A stretch of 64,000 bases of DNA from DATKJY01 sp964540105. GTDB taxonomy: Bacteria > Zixibacteria > MSB-5A5 > GN15 > FEB-12. Position 1 is the stretch's first letter. Every line of letters starts with the position of its first letter. The stretch is taken from positions 372,001-436,000 of the forward strand of contig CAZILL010000001.1 of NCBI GenBank assembly GCA_964540105.1, in the 5' to 3' direction. Position numbers and translations under genes: made by a program. Shown here one piece after another: positions 25,347-34,048 of this stretch. The notes beneath the pieces were generated by a model, which was given only the letters and a program-made list of their open reading frames with translations, did not search any database and was not told the DNA's origin.

Positions 25347-26418
25347 CACGATAGCCTTGTTGCAGGTTCCAGGGGTCGGCCGGGGGCGGTTTACCAAGCT
25401 GGTCAGGCAGTTCGGAACACCGTCCGACGTGTTCGAGCGGTCACTCGGAGACCTCGAGAGAGTCACTGGCATTTCGCGGACTATTGCGACCGCAATTAAG
25501 TCTGCCACCGACAGGGATGCCTCGAAGGCGATATATGCCCGAATTGTCCAACTGGGGTGGGAGATTCTGTTTCCAGAACACGCCCAATACCCCCAGCCGC
25601 TCTGCTCTGCTCCCGATTCGCCGCCGCTTCTCTTCAGGGTCGGCTCACCCTGGTCACCCAGCGACAAGATGATCGCCATCGTCGGCACCCGCCACGCCAG
25701 CGAGAAGGGAAAACAGTTCACAACGAATCTTGCCGGCGAGCTGACCCGCACCGGAATGACCATTGTCTCGGGGATGGCCGAAGGAATCGACTCCGCCGCT
25801 CATCTGGGTGCGCTTGAAGCCGGCGGTAAGACAGTCGCTGTCTGGGGAACCCCGTTGAATCTGGTCTATCCGCCGATCAACCGAGGACTGGCTGAGAGAA
25901 TCGCCAGGTCTGGGTCGATCTATTCGGAATATCTGCCCGACACCCGGGTCGATCCGGCATACTTTCCAGAGCGAAATCGAATCATTTCCGGTCTGTCAGA
26001 GGCCACTATTGTAGTCGAGGCAGGCAGGAAATCCGGCGCCCTGATCACGGCTGATTGCGCAATCGCCCAGGGGCGGGAGCTCTTCGCCGTCCCCGGCGCT
26101 CCGGACAGCCCGCACAGCCTGGGAACCAACACGCTCATCAAGAAGGGAGCGCGTCTCCTTACTGGACCGCAGGATCTCTTTGACGAGATTCCGCGTTTGC
26201 GGGGAGAGGTCACGGCGCACCGATTTCAGGCTTTGCCCGATTTGACCGATACAGAGAAACGGGTTGTCAGCGCCATGGCCGGTGGTCCGTTTCAGCTGGA
26301 TCACTTGTCACGCCTGGTGGAAGTGCCGGTCGGGGAACTGTTGGAATATCTCCTTGCCCTCGAACTGAAAGGCGTGGTGCAGGAACTATCGGGCAAGCGA
26401 TTCGTTCTCTCGGAATAA
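25306..26418 (+). CDS. dprA: DNA-processing protein DprA (Smf)
   Basis: The N-terminal helix-hairpin-helix-like part (LLQVPGVGRGRFTKLVRQFG) is followed by the Rossmann-like DprA domain: VGTRHASEKG, SGMAEGIDSAAHLGAL, FPERNRIISGLSEATIVVEAG, SGALITADCAIAQGR and GTNTLIKKGA. A winged-helix-like C-terminus (about 305-370) follows. DprA loads RecA onto incoming single-stranded DNA during natural transformation. The start overlaps obgE by about 40 nt: GTG at 25306 and TTG at 25312 are both possible, with no clear ribosome site. ptsH begins 4 nt after its stop. Confidence 0.95.
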   Translation: MYLTSTELQQRITDTIALLQVPGVGRGRFTKLVRQFGTPSDVFERSLGDLERVTGISRTIATAIKSATDRDASKAIYARIVQLGWEILFPEHAQYPQPLCSAPDSPPLLFRVGSPWSPSDKMIAIVGTRHASEKGKQFTTNLAGELTRTGMTIVSGMAEGIDSAAHLGALEAGGKTVAVWGTPLNLVYPPINRGLAERIARSGSIYSEYLPDTRVDPAYFPERNRIISGLSEATIVVEAGRKSGALITADCAIAQGRELFAVPGAPDSPHSLGTNTLIKKGARLLTGPQDLFDEIPRLRGEVTAHRFQALPDLTDTEKRVVSAMAGGPFQLDHLSRLVEVPVGELLEYLLALELKGVVQELSGKRFVLSE

Positions 26419-26422
26419 TCAT

Positions 26423-26692
26423 ATGCGGACTCAAACAGCAAGAATTGTCAATAAACTCGGCCTGCACGCCCGACCAGCGGCCCTGCTCGTGACGGCCGCC
26501 TCCCGCTTCCAATCGGAGGTCTACTTTACGAAAGATGGGCTTCGGATTAACGGTAAGTCGATCATGGGGGTCATGATGCTCGCCGCCGAAATCGGCACCG
26601 ATCTGCTGGTCGAGGTCACCGGACCGGACGAAGATCAGGCGCTGGAAGCTATCCTCAAGGTGATCGAATCAGGGTTCGGCGAAAACACCTGA
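26423..26692 (+). CDS. ptsH: HPr-family phosphocarrier protein
   Basis: The 89-residue protein has the active-site motif GLHARPA with His15 and the regulatory-site motif NGKSIMGVMML with Ser46. Both positions match those of classical HPr. It accepts phosphate from enzyme I at His15. Presence of Ser46 leaves open regulation by an HPr kinase, though none is encoded here and no sugar-specific EII genes are near. Together with the following ptsI it may serve a regulatory rather than transport PTS. Confidence 0.96.
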   Translation: MRTQTARIVNKLGLHARPAALLVTAASRFQSEVYFTKDGLRINGKSIMGVMMLAAEIGTDLLVEVTGPDEDQALEAILKVIESGFGENT

Positions 26693-26764
26693 CATTCCGC
26701 TTGCCTTGCCCTCTGTCTCTTCGGTATCATTTCCTGAATCAAGTTTTGCACGAGGGGATTTTCT

Positions 26765-28507
26765 GTGCGAAGCGCACGAAAGGTGTACAAAGGGATTGCC
26801 GTGTCCGCCGGGACTGGGATGGGGCGCACGTGCGTTATAACACCCGGTGAAATCAAAGTCATAGAGCAGGCGATTCCGGCCTCTCGCATTCAGGCGGAAC
26901 TCGACGCACTCGACGTCGCGGTAGCGCAGACGATCGGCGAGCTCAAGGCTCTTCGGGACACGGCCGGCAAGAAAGTTGCCGGACCCGTCGCCAAAATATT
27001 CGACGCCCAGCTGCTGATTGCAGGCGATTACGAATTCCTCAAGTTTGTCAAAGAGCAGATTCAGGCCGACCGCCGAAATGCAGCCTTTGTGTACAATTCT
27101 CTCGTAGAGCGAACCACGCATCCGTTGAAAAGCGCTTCAGACCCGTACATGAAACAGATGGCGCTCGATATTGAGGGTGTTTCACGTCGGGTGCTGTCGC
27201 ATCTCGGCGGAGAGGAACCGGACGGTCAAGCCCAGTTCCCGCGCGACACGCTGCTCATCGGCCGAAGCTTCACGCCCGGTGACATCCTGAACTACCGCCA
27301 CCGAAAAGTGGCCGGGTTCATTTGTAATGAAGGGGGGCGCAATTCGCACATGGCGCTGATCGCCCGTTCGCTCATGGTACCGGTCGTGGTTCTCGAGGAT
27401 GGCTGGAGCCAGCTTCACCCCGACTGTCGCGCGATTGTCGATGGTACGTCCGGAGTGGTCATTGTCAACCCGACCGAAGACGAATGGAGCGATTACCAGA
27501 AACGCCGGAAACGGCTGGGATCGGCGAGCATCTTTCGCCTTCGCAAACTTCCGCATATCCCCCCTCTTACTGCCGATGGCAAAGAGGTTTCAATCGCGGC
27601 GAATCTCGAAGTGCCGGGACCTGTCGATGAAATCCTGGCGGAAAGGCATTTGCCGGTTGGATTGTACCGCACGGAGTTCCTCTACCTTGAGGCATCACAG
27701 TTCCCCGACGAGCAGACCCAATACGAGTACTATGCGGGGATAGCCGAGACATTTCGCGCCTCCGACGTCATTCTTCGCACCTTTGACATCGGCTCGGACA
27801 AATTTCTGACTTCCGGGGCAGCGCACCACGAGGATAATCCCGCCCTGGGATGGCGGGGAATTCGATCGATGCTCGGCATGGCGGATGTCTTCAAAGCGCA
27901 GATTCGGGCGATCTTGCGTGCGTCAGTTCGAAAGAACCTGAAGATCATGCTTCCGATGGTCTCAGATATTGGAGAGTACGAAAAAGCTCGCAAATTGATA
28001 TCCCAGGTCATGCTCGAGCTGCGCCGCAGCCGGATCCCATTTGATAACCGGATCGAAATCGGCATCATGGTAGAGGTTCCGTCGGCGGCTCTCACAGCCG
28101 ATCAACTGGCTCAACGCGTTGACTTTATCTCGATTGGGACCAACGACCTGACCCAGTACACTATGTCTGCCGACCGCAATAACGCCAAGGTGGCGGACCT
28201 TTATAGTCCTTTTCACCCGTCGGTGCTTCATTTGATCAAAATGACAGTTGACGCTTGTAAAAGGCACCAAAAAACCGTATCAATATGCGGGGAAGTCGCC
28301 GGTGACCAGCTGGCGCTTCCTTTGTTTATTGGGATGGGAGTTGACCAACTTTCCATGAACCCAAGCAAGATATTTGACATGTGTCGCCTGGTTCGGAAGG
28401 TTGATTCCAACATGGTGCGACTGCTGGTGGGATCAGTGATGTCGAGCGGGACGATCGCTTCCGTCACAAGAAAACTCCAGAGCTATCGGACGGCGCTCGA
28501 AAAATAG
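26765..28507 (+). CDS. ptsI: PTS enzyme I (PEP-protein phosphotransferase)
   Basis: The 580-residue enzyme autophosphorylates with PEP and passes phosphate to HPr. The HPr-binding and phosphohistidine domain contains GGRNSHMALIAR with His195 (usual form GGRTSHTAI). The PEP-binding barrel contains LYRTEFLYL, GWRGIRSML, IGIMVEVPSA, FISIGTNDLTQYT and the Cys-containing SICGEVAGD. The length is typical and no GAF domain is fused, so it is a standard EI rather than PtsP. GTG start after GAGGGG. Lies 72 nt after ptsH. Confidence 0.97.
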   Translation: MRSARKVYKGIAVSAGTGMGRTCVITPGEIKVIEQAIPASRIQAELDALDVAVAQTIGELKALRDTAGKKVAGPVAKIFDAQLLIAGDYEFLKFVKEQIQADRRNAAFVYNSLVERTTHPLKSASDPYMKQMALDIEGVSRRVLSHLGGEEPDGQAQFPRDTLLIGRSFTPGDILNYRHRKVAGFICNEGGRNSHMALIARSLMVPVVVLEDGWSQLHPDCRAIVDGTSGVVIVNPTEDEWSDYQKRRKRLGSASIFRLRKLPHIPPLTADGKEVSIAANLEVPGPVDEILAERHLPVGLYRTEFLYLEASQFPDEQTQYEYYAGIAETFRASDVILRTFDIGSDKFLTSGAAHHEDNPALGWRGIRSMLGMADVFKAQIRAILRASVRKNLKIMLPMVSDIGEYEKARKLISQVMLELRRSRIPFDNRIEIGIMVEVPSAALTADQLAQRVDFISIGTNDLTQYTMSADRNNAKVADLYSPFHPSVLHLIKMTVDACKRHQKTVSICGEVAGDQLALPLFIGMGVDQLSMNPSKIFDMCRLVRKVDSNMVRLLVGSVMSSGTIASVTRKLQSYRTALEK

Positions 28508-28536
28508 GAACCTTTTAGAGTATAGGGACATAGACT

Positions 28537-29610
28537 TTGGCAATACTTGATGATGTAGAAACGATACGCGCGGTTGACCCGGGCAATATGTATAATCGTA
28601 TTTTCGATTTTCCCGAGCAGTTAGCCGATGCGCTCCGTATTTCGGAAAGCTGGAAAATCAGCCAGGCTGAATTTTCGGGTATTAAGAATATCCTGGTCGT
28701 CGGGATGGGCGGATCAGCGATAGGGGGGGATCTGGTCCGGTCATACCTTTCGAGCCGCCTGCTAATTCCCTTCCAGATTTGCCGCAATTACACTCTGCCG
28801 GAGTATGTCGACGACGAATCGCTTGTCATTGTCTCGTCCTACAGCGGCAACACTGAAGAGACGTTGTCGGCGGTCGAAGATGCCCTGCAGAGGAAGGCCT
28901 TGCTGGTTGCGCTCACAACTGGTGGGCTGCTTGAGGATGTTGCCAAACTCAACGAAATCCCAACCGCCATCCTTCCCGCGGGTCTTCAGCCGCGGGCTGC
29001 GCTCGGGTATTCCTTTGTGCCGATTCTGGTGCTCATGGAGAAGATTGGGCTGGTCAAGGGCGTCTCCAAGGAAATCGCGGCCACGATCAAGGATCTTGAG
29101 AAGTGGCGCGAAGGGTATATCGAGGATCTCGCGACCGAGAAGAATCTGGCCAAACGCCTCGCGGCTCGGATTCACGGCAAGATTCCGATCATCTATGCCG
29201 GGCCCGTTTTCGGGGATGTCGTGGCAGTCCGCTGGAAAGGACAGATGTCGGAGAACTCCAAGAACCTGGCGTTTGCCAACCAATACCCGGAATTCAACCA
29301 CAATGAACTGGTCAGCTGGTGCGAAACGGTTCGACCGCACAAGGACCATCTGGTGGTCATGAATTTGCGATCAATTGACGACCACCCCAAGATCACAAAG
29401 CGAATGGATATCGTGAAGGGAATTGTCGAGAAGCAGGGGATCGACGTGGTCGATGTCATCGCGTTTGGCAGTTCGCAGTTAAGTCGAATGTTCTCTCTGA
29501 TCCAGTTAGGTGATTTTGCGTCGTATTACTTAGCCATACTCAACGGCGTCGACCCGACCCCCGTGGCGGCGATCGAAACTCTCAAGAAGGCGCTGTCCGA
29601 GTCGAATTAG
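28537..29610 (+). CDS. Bifunctional phosphoglucose/phosphomannose isomerase
   Basis: The 357-residue SIS-fold protein contains VVGMGGSAIGGDLVR, VSSYSGNTEETLSAVEDAL and the C-terminal EFNHNELVSWC with the catalytic His region. These are the hallmarks of the short PGI/PMI family known from archaea and several bacteria. It interconverts glucose-6-, fructose-6- and mannose-6-phosphate, feeding mannose-phosphate to nucleotide-sugar synthesis. The start is TTG at 28537. Last gene of the obgE operon, followed by a terminator. Confidence 0.95.
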   Translation: MAILDDVETIRAVDPGNMYNRIFDFPEQLADALRISESWKISQAEFSGIKNILVVGMGGSAIGGDLVRSYLSSRLLIPFQICRNYTLPEYVDDESLVIVSSYSGNTEETLSAVEDALQRKALLVALTTGGLLEDVAKLNEIPTAILPAGLQPRAALGYSFVPILVLMEKIGLVKGVSKEIAATIKDLEKWREGYIEDLATEKNLAKRLAARIHGKIPIIYAGPVFGDVVAVRWKGQMSENSKNLAFANQYPEFNHNELVSWCETVRPHKDHLVVMNLRSIDDHPKITKRMDIVKGIVEKQGIDVVDVIAFGSSQLSRMFSLIQLGDFASYYLAILNGVDPTPVAAIETLKKALSESN

Positions 29611-29667
29611 GCCAAAGCTGAATGGCGGTTGAAACAACGTGCAGAGCCGCTATAGAGAATACAGTCA

Positions 29668-29696
29668 AAGCCTGCCTTACAACGGCGGGCTTTTTT
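29668..29696 (+). terminator. Rho-independent terminator of the obgE-pgi/pmi operon
   Basis: Stem AAGCCTGCC / GGCGGGCTT (one G-T pair) with a 7-nt loop leads into six T residues, 57 nt after the isomerase stop. Confidence 0.9.
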
Positions 29697-29768
29697 GGAG
29701 AAGAACGGTTTTTCCTCTGTTCAGATTGATGTCATGATTCGTCTGTAACGAGAGATACCTGGCTTGCT

Positions 29769-30662
29769 ATGAATCGATTGAAAGCACCCTTACATAGCCA
29801 CCCAACGCGATGCTGGCAAGCGTTGTGCTTTTCGACGATGTTCTTCATGTGGTGTGAGACTGCCCTTGCACAGCCAGCCCCGGATTCCATTTTTCGGACA
29901 GAGAGAGTCAATGCGCTGGTTCTGATGATTCTGTTCAGCGTGGTGATTCTCTTGTATACGCGTTGGGCCAGGCAAGGGAAACCGCTCTTTATCAGGAAGA
30001 TCGCCGGGCTCGATGCCGTCGAAGAGGCGGTAGGACGTGCCACGGAAATGGGACGCCCCGTACTATACATTCCCGGGATTCAGGAGATCGACGAAATCCA
30101 AACCATCGCCGGCATTTCGATCCTCGGACGTGTCGCCAAGATTACCGCCCAATACGAAACTCCGCTGATCGTTCCGGTTCGCTATCCGATGGTCCTTGCG
30201 GCGGGACAGGAGGTCGTCGAGCAATCGTACACGGAAATGGGGAAGAAGGATTTCTATAATCGTGACATTGTCCGCTATGTCGCAGGGGAGCAGTTCGCCT
30301 TCACGGCCATCGTGAACGGCCTCATGGTTCGGGACAAACCCGCGGCAAATATCTTCATGGGCTATTTTGCGGCTGAATCTCTCTTGTTGGCCGAGACTGG
30401 AAACGCCACGGGCTCGATACAGATTGCCGGAACCGCCCAGCCCGAACAACTGCCGTTCTTCATAGCCGCCTGCGACTACACGCTCATGGGTGAGGAACTC
30501 TATGCGGCCTCGTCGTATCTCTCGCACGAACCACTTATGCTCGGCGGTCTGAAGGGGCAGGATTTCATAAAGATCATTCTGATGATCTGCATTATTCTGG
30601 GCGCAATTCTCATGAGTTTCGGCGTGGGCGATACTTTCATGTCTTGGTTCAAGGCGGTTTAG
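29769..30662 (+). CDS. Membrane protein of unknown function, operon gene 1
   Basis: The 297-residue protein begins with a signal-like hydrophobic stretch (about 15-35, ending ALAQPAP) and a transmembrane helix (about 45-65). A soluble alpha/beta domain of roughly 190 residues (about 75-265) follows. It contains GRPVLYIPGIQEID, LGRVAKITAQYETPLIVPVRYPMVL and an NIFMGYFAAESLLLAETG segment. A final helix lies at about 267-290. It resembles the DUF6754-type proteins found in uncultivated and deep-branching bacteria; this identification is from memory of the pattern. No catalytic motif is evident. The next gene begins right after its stop codon. Confidence 0.75.
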   Translation: MNRLKAPLHSHPTRCWQALCFSTMFFMWCETALAQPAPDSIFRTERVNALVLMILFSVVILLYTRWARQGKPLFIRKIAGLDAVEEAVGRATEMGRPVLYIPGIQEIDEIQTIAGISILGRVAKITAQYETPLIVPVRYPMVLAAGQEVVEQSYTEMGKKDFYNRDIVRYVAGEQFAFTAIVNGLMVRDKPAANIFMGYFAAESLLLAETGNATGSIQIAGTAQPEQLPFFIAACDYTLMGEELYAASSYLSHEPLMLGGLKGQDFIKIILMICIILGAILMSFGVGDTFMSWFKAV

Positions 30663-31325
30663 ATGCGCTCTACGGTCCCTGTCATCATCGCGTTCCTGTC
30701 CGGCTTTGTCATGATCGTCTCGTTCTTCTTCAATCCCGACCGCACGGTTATCGGTCAGATCGAATCGGAAGTTCTGGTGTGGGTCACGATCGTGGGAGGC
30801 TTCACATTACTTCTGGGAGTGGTATCGATTACCAGAGTGAACTGGCGTTCGGTTGCTACTCGCCGAGAGGGATGGATCTTCAGTCTTTTCACGCTCGTGG
30901 CGATCTTCTCGATGGCAATCCCATCCGTCCTGCCTGCCTCCTGGTCGTCGCTCTTCGGTGACGCTGCCGGTTCTATCTACGACTGGCAGTTTGTGTATAT
31001 GAGCACCCCGATGCAAGGCACGATGTTTGCCATGCTTGCTTTCTATATCGCGTCTGCCGCCTACCGCGCCTTCCGTGCCCGAAATGCCGAGGCAACGTTA
31101 TTGCTGATTACGGCGACCCTCGTGATGTTGTGGCGAGTGCCGATGGGAGAGGCGTTCCTTCGCCTTTTTAGTGACGATCTTCCCCAACTCATTAACACCT
31201 ACGTCATGAACGGCGTCAACCTCGCTGTTCAGCGAGGCATTATCATCGGGGCGGCGCTCGGGGCGGCATCGATGTCACTTCGCATCATGCTCGGTATCGA
31301 GCGGACATATATGGGGAAAGGTTAG
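30663..31325 (+). CDS. Polytopic membrane protein of unknown function, operon gene 2
   Basis: The ATG directly follows the TAG of the previous gene, with AAGGCGG as ribosome site inside it. The 220-residue protein has about five transmembrane helices (PVIIAFLSGFVMIVSFFF, VLVWVTIVGGFTLLLGVV, IFSLFTLVAIFSMAI, MQGTMFAMLAFYIAS, TLLLITATLVMLW). It ends with a hydrophobic Gly/Ala-rich stretch (RGIIIGAALGAASMSLRIML). No recognised family. Strict coupling to its neighbours implies one membrane complex. Confidence 0.75.
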   Translation: MRSTVPVIIAFLSGFVMIVSFFFNPDRTVIGQIESEVLVWVTIVGGFTLLLGVVSITRVNWRSVATRREGWIFSLFTLVAIFSMAIPSVLPASWSSLFGDAAGSIYDWQFVYMSTPMQGTMFAMLAFYIASAAYRAFRARNAEATLLLITATLVMLWRVPMGEAFLRLFSDDLPQLINTYVMNGVNLAVQRGIIIGAALGAASMSLRIMLGIERTYMGKG

Positions 31326-31327
31326 CC

Positions 31328-32164
31328 GTGTCGTACTGGGATCGCATTGCGACCATGGATCGCCGCTGGGTCTACTTAATGGTGGCGATAGCCGTTGTCG
31401 TCCCGTTCATCGTCCCCATGACCTTTCCCGTGCGAATCACGCCGGAAGCGAAACAACTGTACGATGCGGTCGAGGCGTTGCCTGATTCCTCGATCGTGAT
31501 GCTCACGTTTGACTATTATCCGTCGACCCTGGCCGAAACTGAGCCGATGTCGATTGCCGCTCTCCATCATCTTTTTCGCAAGAGTTGCCGCATCGTAACG
31601 ATGACGACCATTCCGTTGGGAGGTCCCTCCATCGCCGAACGAGTCACCCGCCGGCTGGCCGAGAAATACCACAAGACCTACGGCGTAGACTTTGTCAACC
31701 TCGGGTACAAAGCGAACTACGTGGCTGTGCTCAAGGGGATGGGGAACTCGATTGAATCGATCTACCCCACCGATAACTCCGGTACCCCTCTGTCAGAGTT
31801 ACCCCTCATGCAAAAGGTGAAGAACTATCGGGATGTGGCGTTTATCTACATCGTGGCAGACAACGGGATTGTCGACTATTGGATTTCGATCGTCAACGCA
31901 CAGTATGGTACACCGATGGGATGTGGGGCCACAGCCGTCATGGCACCAAAGTTCTACTCCTTTGTCGGCGCCGGTCAGATGACCGGATTATTGGGCGGGA
32001 TGAAAGGTGCGGCAGAATACGAGCTGCTGGTCAACAAGACGGACTTGGCGGTGAAGGGGATGGGGGTGCAGTCGTTAGTGCATCTGCTGATCATTGCCCT
32101 TGTCGCGATCGGGAATCTGGGATATTTCTTCGGCGACGCGCGCAGAAAGCGAGGATCGCTTTGA
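31328..32164 (+). CDS. Membrane-anchored protein of unknown function, operon gene 3
   Basis: The start is GTG with GGGGAAAGG 6 nt upstream. The 278-residue protein has an N-terminal anchor (about 15-33) and a C-terminal helix (about 248-268) around a soluble alpha/beta region. That region includes SSIVMLTFDYYPSTLAETEPM, RLAEKYHKTYGVDFVNLGYK and IYIVADNGIVDYWI, which could form a Rossmann-like or receptor-like domain. GCGATAVMAPKFYSFVGAGQMTGLLGGMKGAAEYE is strikingly Gly/Ala-rich. I cannot assign a function. Confidence 0.75.
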   Translation: MSYWDRIATMDRRWVYLMVAIAVVVPFIVPMTFPVRITPEAKQLYDAVEALPDSSIVMLTFDYYPSTLAETEPMSIAALHHLFRKSCRIVTMTTIPLGGPSIAERVTRRLAEKYHKTYGVDFVNLGYKANYVAVLKGMGNSIESIYPTDNSGTPLSELPLMQKVKNYRDVAFIYIVADNGIVDYWISIVNAQYGTPMGCGATAVMAPKFYSFVGAGQMTGLLGGMKGAAEYELLVNKTDLAVKGMGVQSLVHLLIIALVAIGNLGYFFGDARRKRGSL

Positions 32165-32805
32165 CCGGCATAGAATTGTTCCAGATCTGGGTCATGGCAT
32201 TCTTTACGATCGCCATTCTCTCCTTTCTCTATAAGGATAACCCGTTCTATCGTCTGGCTGAGCATATTTTCGCCGGTCTTTCGGCTGGATACTATGTCGG
32301 CCTGATCTGGAAGTCGGTCATCATCCAGCAGCTTTGGGACCCGATGACCAGAGCCGACAGCCCGCGCTGGTGGCTGATCATCCCGGGGCTGCTCGGCGTT
32401 CTGATGTTCGCTCGTTTGTCGTCGAAGTACTCCTGGATTTCGCGCATTTCGCTGGCCTTTGTCCTCGGAAACACCGCCGGTGTCTACTTGATCTCGCAAT
32501 TGCACGGGCTGGTGCTCCCTCAGGTCCAGTCCTCGATGCGACCGTTACTCTCTGCCGATGGATTCAGCGCGACCCTGATGTCTCTTGTGGTGCTGGTTGG
32601 GGTGATCTCGACCTTGATCTATTTCTACTTTTCAAAGGAACATGTCGGTGCCCTGGGGGTGACCGCCAAGGTCGGAATTTGGTTTATCATGATTGCTTTC
32701 GGAGCGCACTTCGGCTACACGGTTATGGGGCGAGTCTCATTGCTTATCGGGCGAGTCTACTTCCTATACAATGACTGGATCGGAACCTTCTCACAAATCT
32801 TGTGA
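32161..32805 (+). CDS. Polytopic membrane protein of unknown function, operon gene 4
   Basis: The TTG at 32161 overlaps the previous stop as TTGA and has GAGG 6 nt upstream, so it is the likely start even though the frame is open further upstream. The 214-residue protein has about six helices (IELFQIWVMAFFTIAILSFLY, FAGLSAGYYVGLIW, WWLIIPGLLGVLMFA, LAFVLGNTAGVYLI, LMSLVVLVGVISTLIYFYF, IWFIMIAFGAHFGYTVMG). The function is unknown. It closes the four-gene unit; the next gene has its own promoter overlapping this 3' end. Confidence 0.75.
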   Translation: MTGIELFQIWVMAFFTIAILSFLYKDNPFYRLAEHIFAGLSAGYYVGLIWKSVIIQQLWDPMTRADSPRWWLIIPGLLGVLMFARLSSKYSWISRISLAFVLGNTAGVYLISQLHGLVLPQVQSSMRPLLSADGFSATLMSLVVLVGVISTLIYFYFSKEHVGALGVTAKVGIWFIMIAFGAHFGYTVMGRVSLLIGRVYFLYNDWIGTFSQIL

Positions 32806-32830
32806 CAGGCACCCCACTTTTTGGTATAAT
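32802..32830 (+). promoter_or_regulatory. Sigma-70-type promoter of the downstream lipoprotein
   Basis: GTGACA (32802-32807), a 17-nt spacer and a consensus TATAAT (32825-32830). The -35 box lies within the stop codon of the preceding gene. Confidence 0.75.
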
Positions 32831-32877
32831 TCCATATCTCGCGAAGGCTCACGTATTCGAGTGGTGGAATGTTGCGT

Positions 32878-33945
32878 ATGAGAGTACTTGTTCTCCTGGT
32901 TGCCGTTCTTGGTTGCGCGCTGGTAGGCTGCGGCTACGACCCCGACTCGTCAGTGTATGACGCCACCGGTAATCCGGAGAATTTCCCTGACCAGGCGGTC
33001 AAACTGGTCGACGACATACAGACCGGTCGATTGACCGACTATGACTCGGTCATGGCCGTATTCGGCGGACTCTACACCAGTCACGCCGAACTTCTCGACG
33101 ACATCCGCTGGACCAAGGTGATCGAGCGACTGGGAGTGAAGTTTCGCATGATCGCCGATCGGAGCGCCGACGCGGGACTTCAGGAGTATGATCGAGCCGC
33201 CAAGTTCTACAAGCTGGCGTCGCTGGCGCGTCCCCGGGATGACCGCGTGCAACACCTGAGTGCGCTCTATGCGGTGTGGGAGGAAGCCTTGACGGATTCG
33301 ATGATCTCTCCGGTCTTCAATCCCGACAGCAACCTGCTTGAACTACCTCGCCGGATATCACTCCTGAAGTACTTTCTGCTCGGAGACACGCTCCACCAGC
33401 GTTTTGCGCAGGATCATCTCCTTCCCGAGTTGCTGGGTTCAACGTCGCTGGAGGAATCCATGAGTGCCTCCACTACCCACAATTTCTCGCCCGCCGACAA
33501 GGCCTTTGTCGTTTCCCAAGGGATCATGCATGAGCCAATACACGAGAAACTCGCCAGTTTTGCAGAACCGGCGATTGACCTGGTCGCGGCGCAGATTGTG
33601 CCTCAGCCCGGGGGCTGGTATGCGGCCGAACTCTATTTTATGCCGATCGACTCCCTGACCGCCAACTACACTGTTGCCCTTCGCTTTGCATCAGCCGCTT
33701 CAGCCAGCACAGCCACTGCCGACACTCACCTGCTGACGTTTGATTTCCACCCGCCTAACCCGACGAGCACATGGCATGTGGGCCGAATCGCCGCTGTCTA
33801 TCGACGATTCCTTTGCAATGGCCTCCCAACCGCGGTTTCGGTCGGCCTGTATGCCCCCATGGGCGACAGCGTGCAATTCGTCCGAGTGCGCGACTCCGGC
33901 GAGCCGCTCCTGACCCTGCCGTCGTCGACGTTTCTGGCTCGCTGA
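32878..33945 (+). CDS. Predicted lipoprotein, unknown function
   Basis: MRVLVLLVAVLGCALVGCGYD gives a lipobox LVGC with Cys at 18. The ATG at 32878 is preferred because GTGGA lies 9 nt upstream; an ATG three codons earlier abuts that site. The 355-residue protein is mostly helical in its first half (RAAKFYKLASLARPRDDRVQHLSALYAVW resembles a TPR-like helix pair). It is beta-rich in the second half (AAELYFMPIDSLTANYTVALRFA). It may work with the four-gene membrane operon immediately upstream, but it has its own promoter. No family recognised. Confidence 0.75.
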   Translation: MRVLVLLVAVLGCALVGCGYDPDSSVYDATGNPENFPDQAVKLVDDIQTGRLTDYDSVMAVFGGLYTSHAELLDDIRWTKVIERLGVKFRMIADRSADAGLQEYDRAAKFYKLASLARPRDDRVQHLSALYAVWEEALTDSMISPVFNPDSNLLELPRRISLLKYFLLGDTLHQRFAQDHLLPELLGSTSLEESMSASTTHNFSPADKAFVVSQGIMHEPIHEKLASFAEPAIDLVAAQIVPQPGGWYAAELYFMPIDSLTANYTVALRFASAASASTATADTHLLTFDFHPPNPTSTWHVGRIAAVYRRFLCNGLPTAVSVGLYAPMGDSVQFVRVRDSGEPLLTLPSSTFLAR

Positions 33946-34048
33946 CACCAGCTCCCCGAGATACGCCAAGAAGCTCTCAATTTCCTTTCTTAGGGCTTGT
34001 CAGGATTGTCGCTATGCCCTACTTTGGGTGGATCATGGAGGTCACCCT

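Noticed and set aside
26423..28507. Sugar-transport PTS operon
   Set aside because: Only HPr and enzyme I are present; without EII components a transport operon is not supported.
31879..32160. Upstream extension of the fourth membrane-operon gene
   Set aside because: It would overlap the third gene by 286 nt; the TTG with GAGG and TTGA overlap is a better start.
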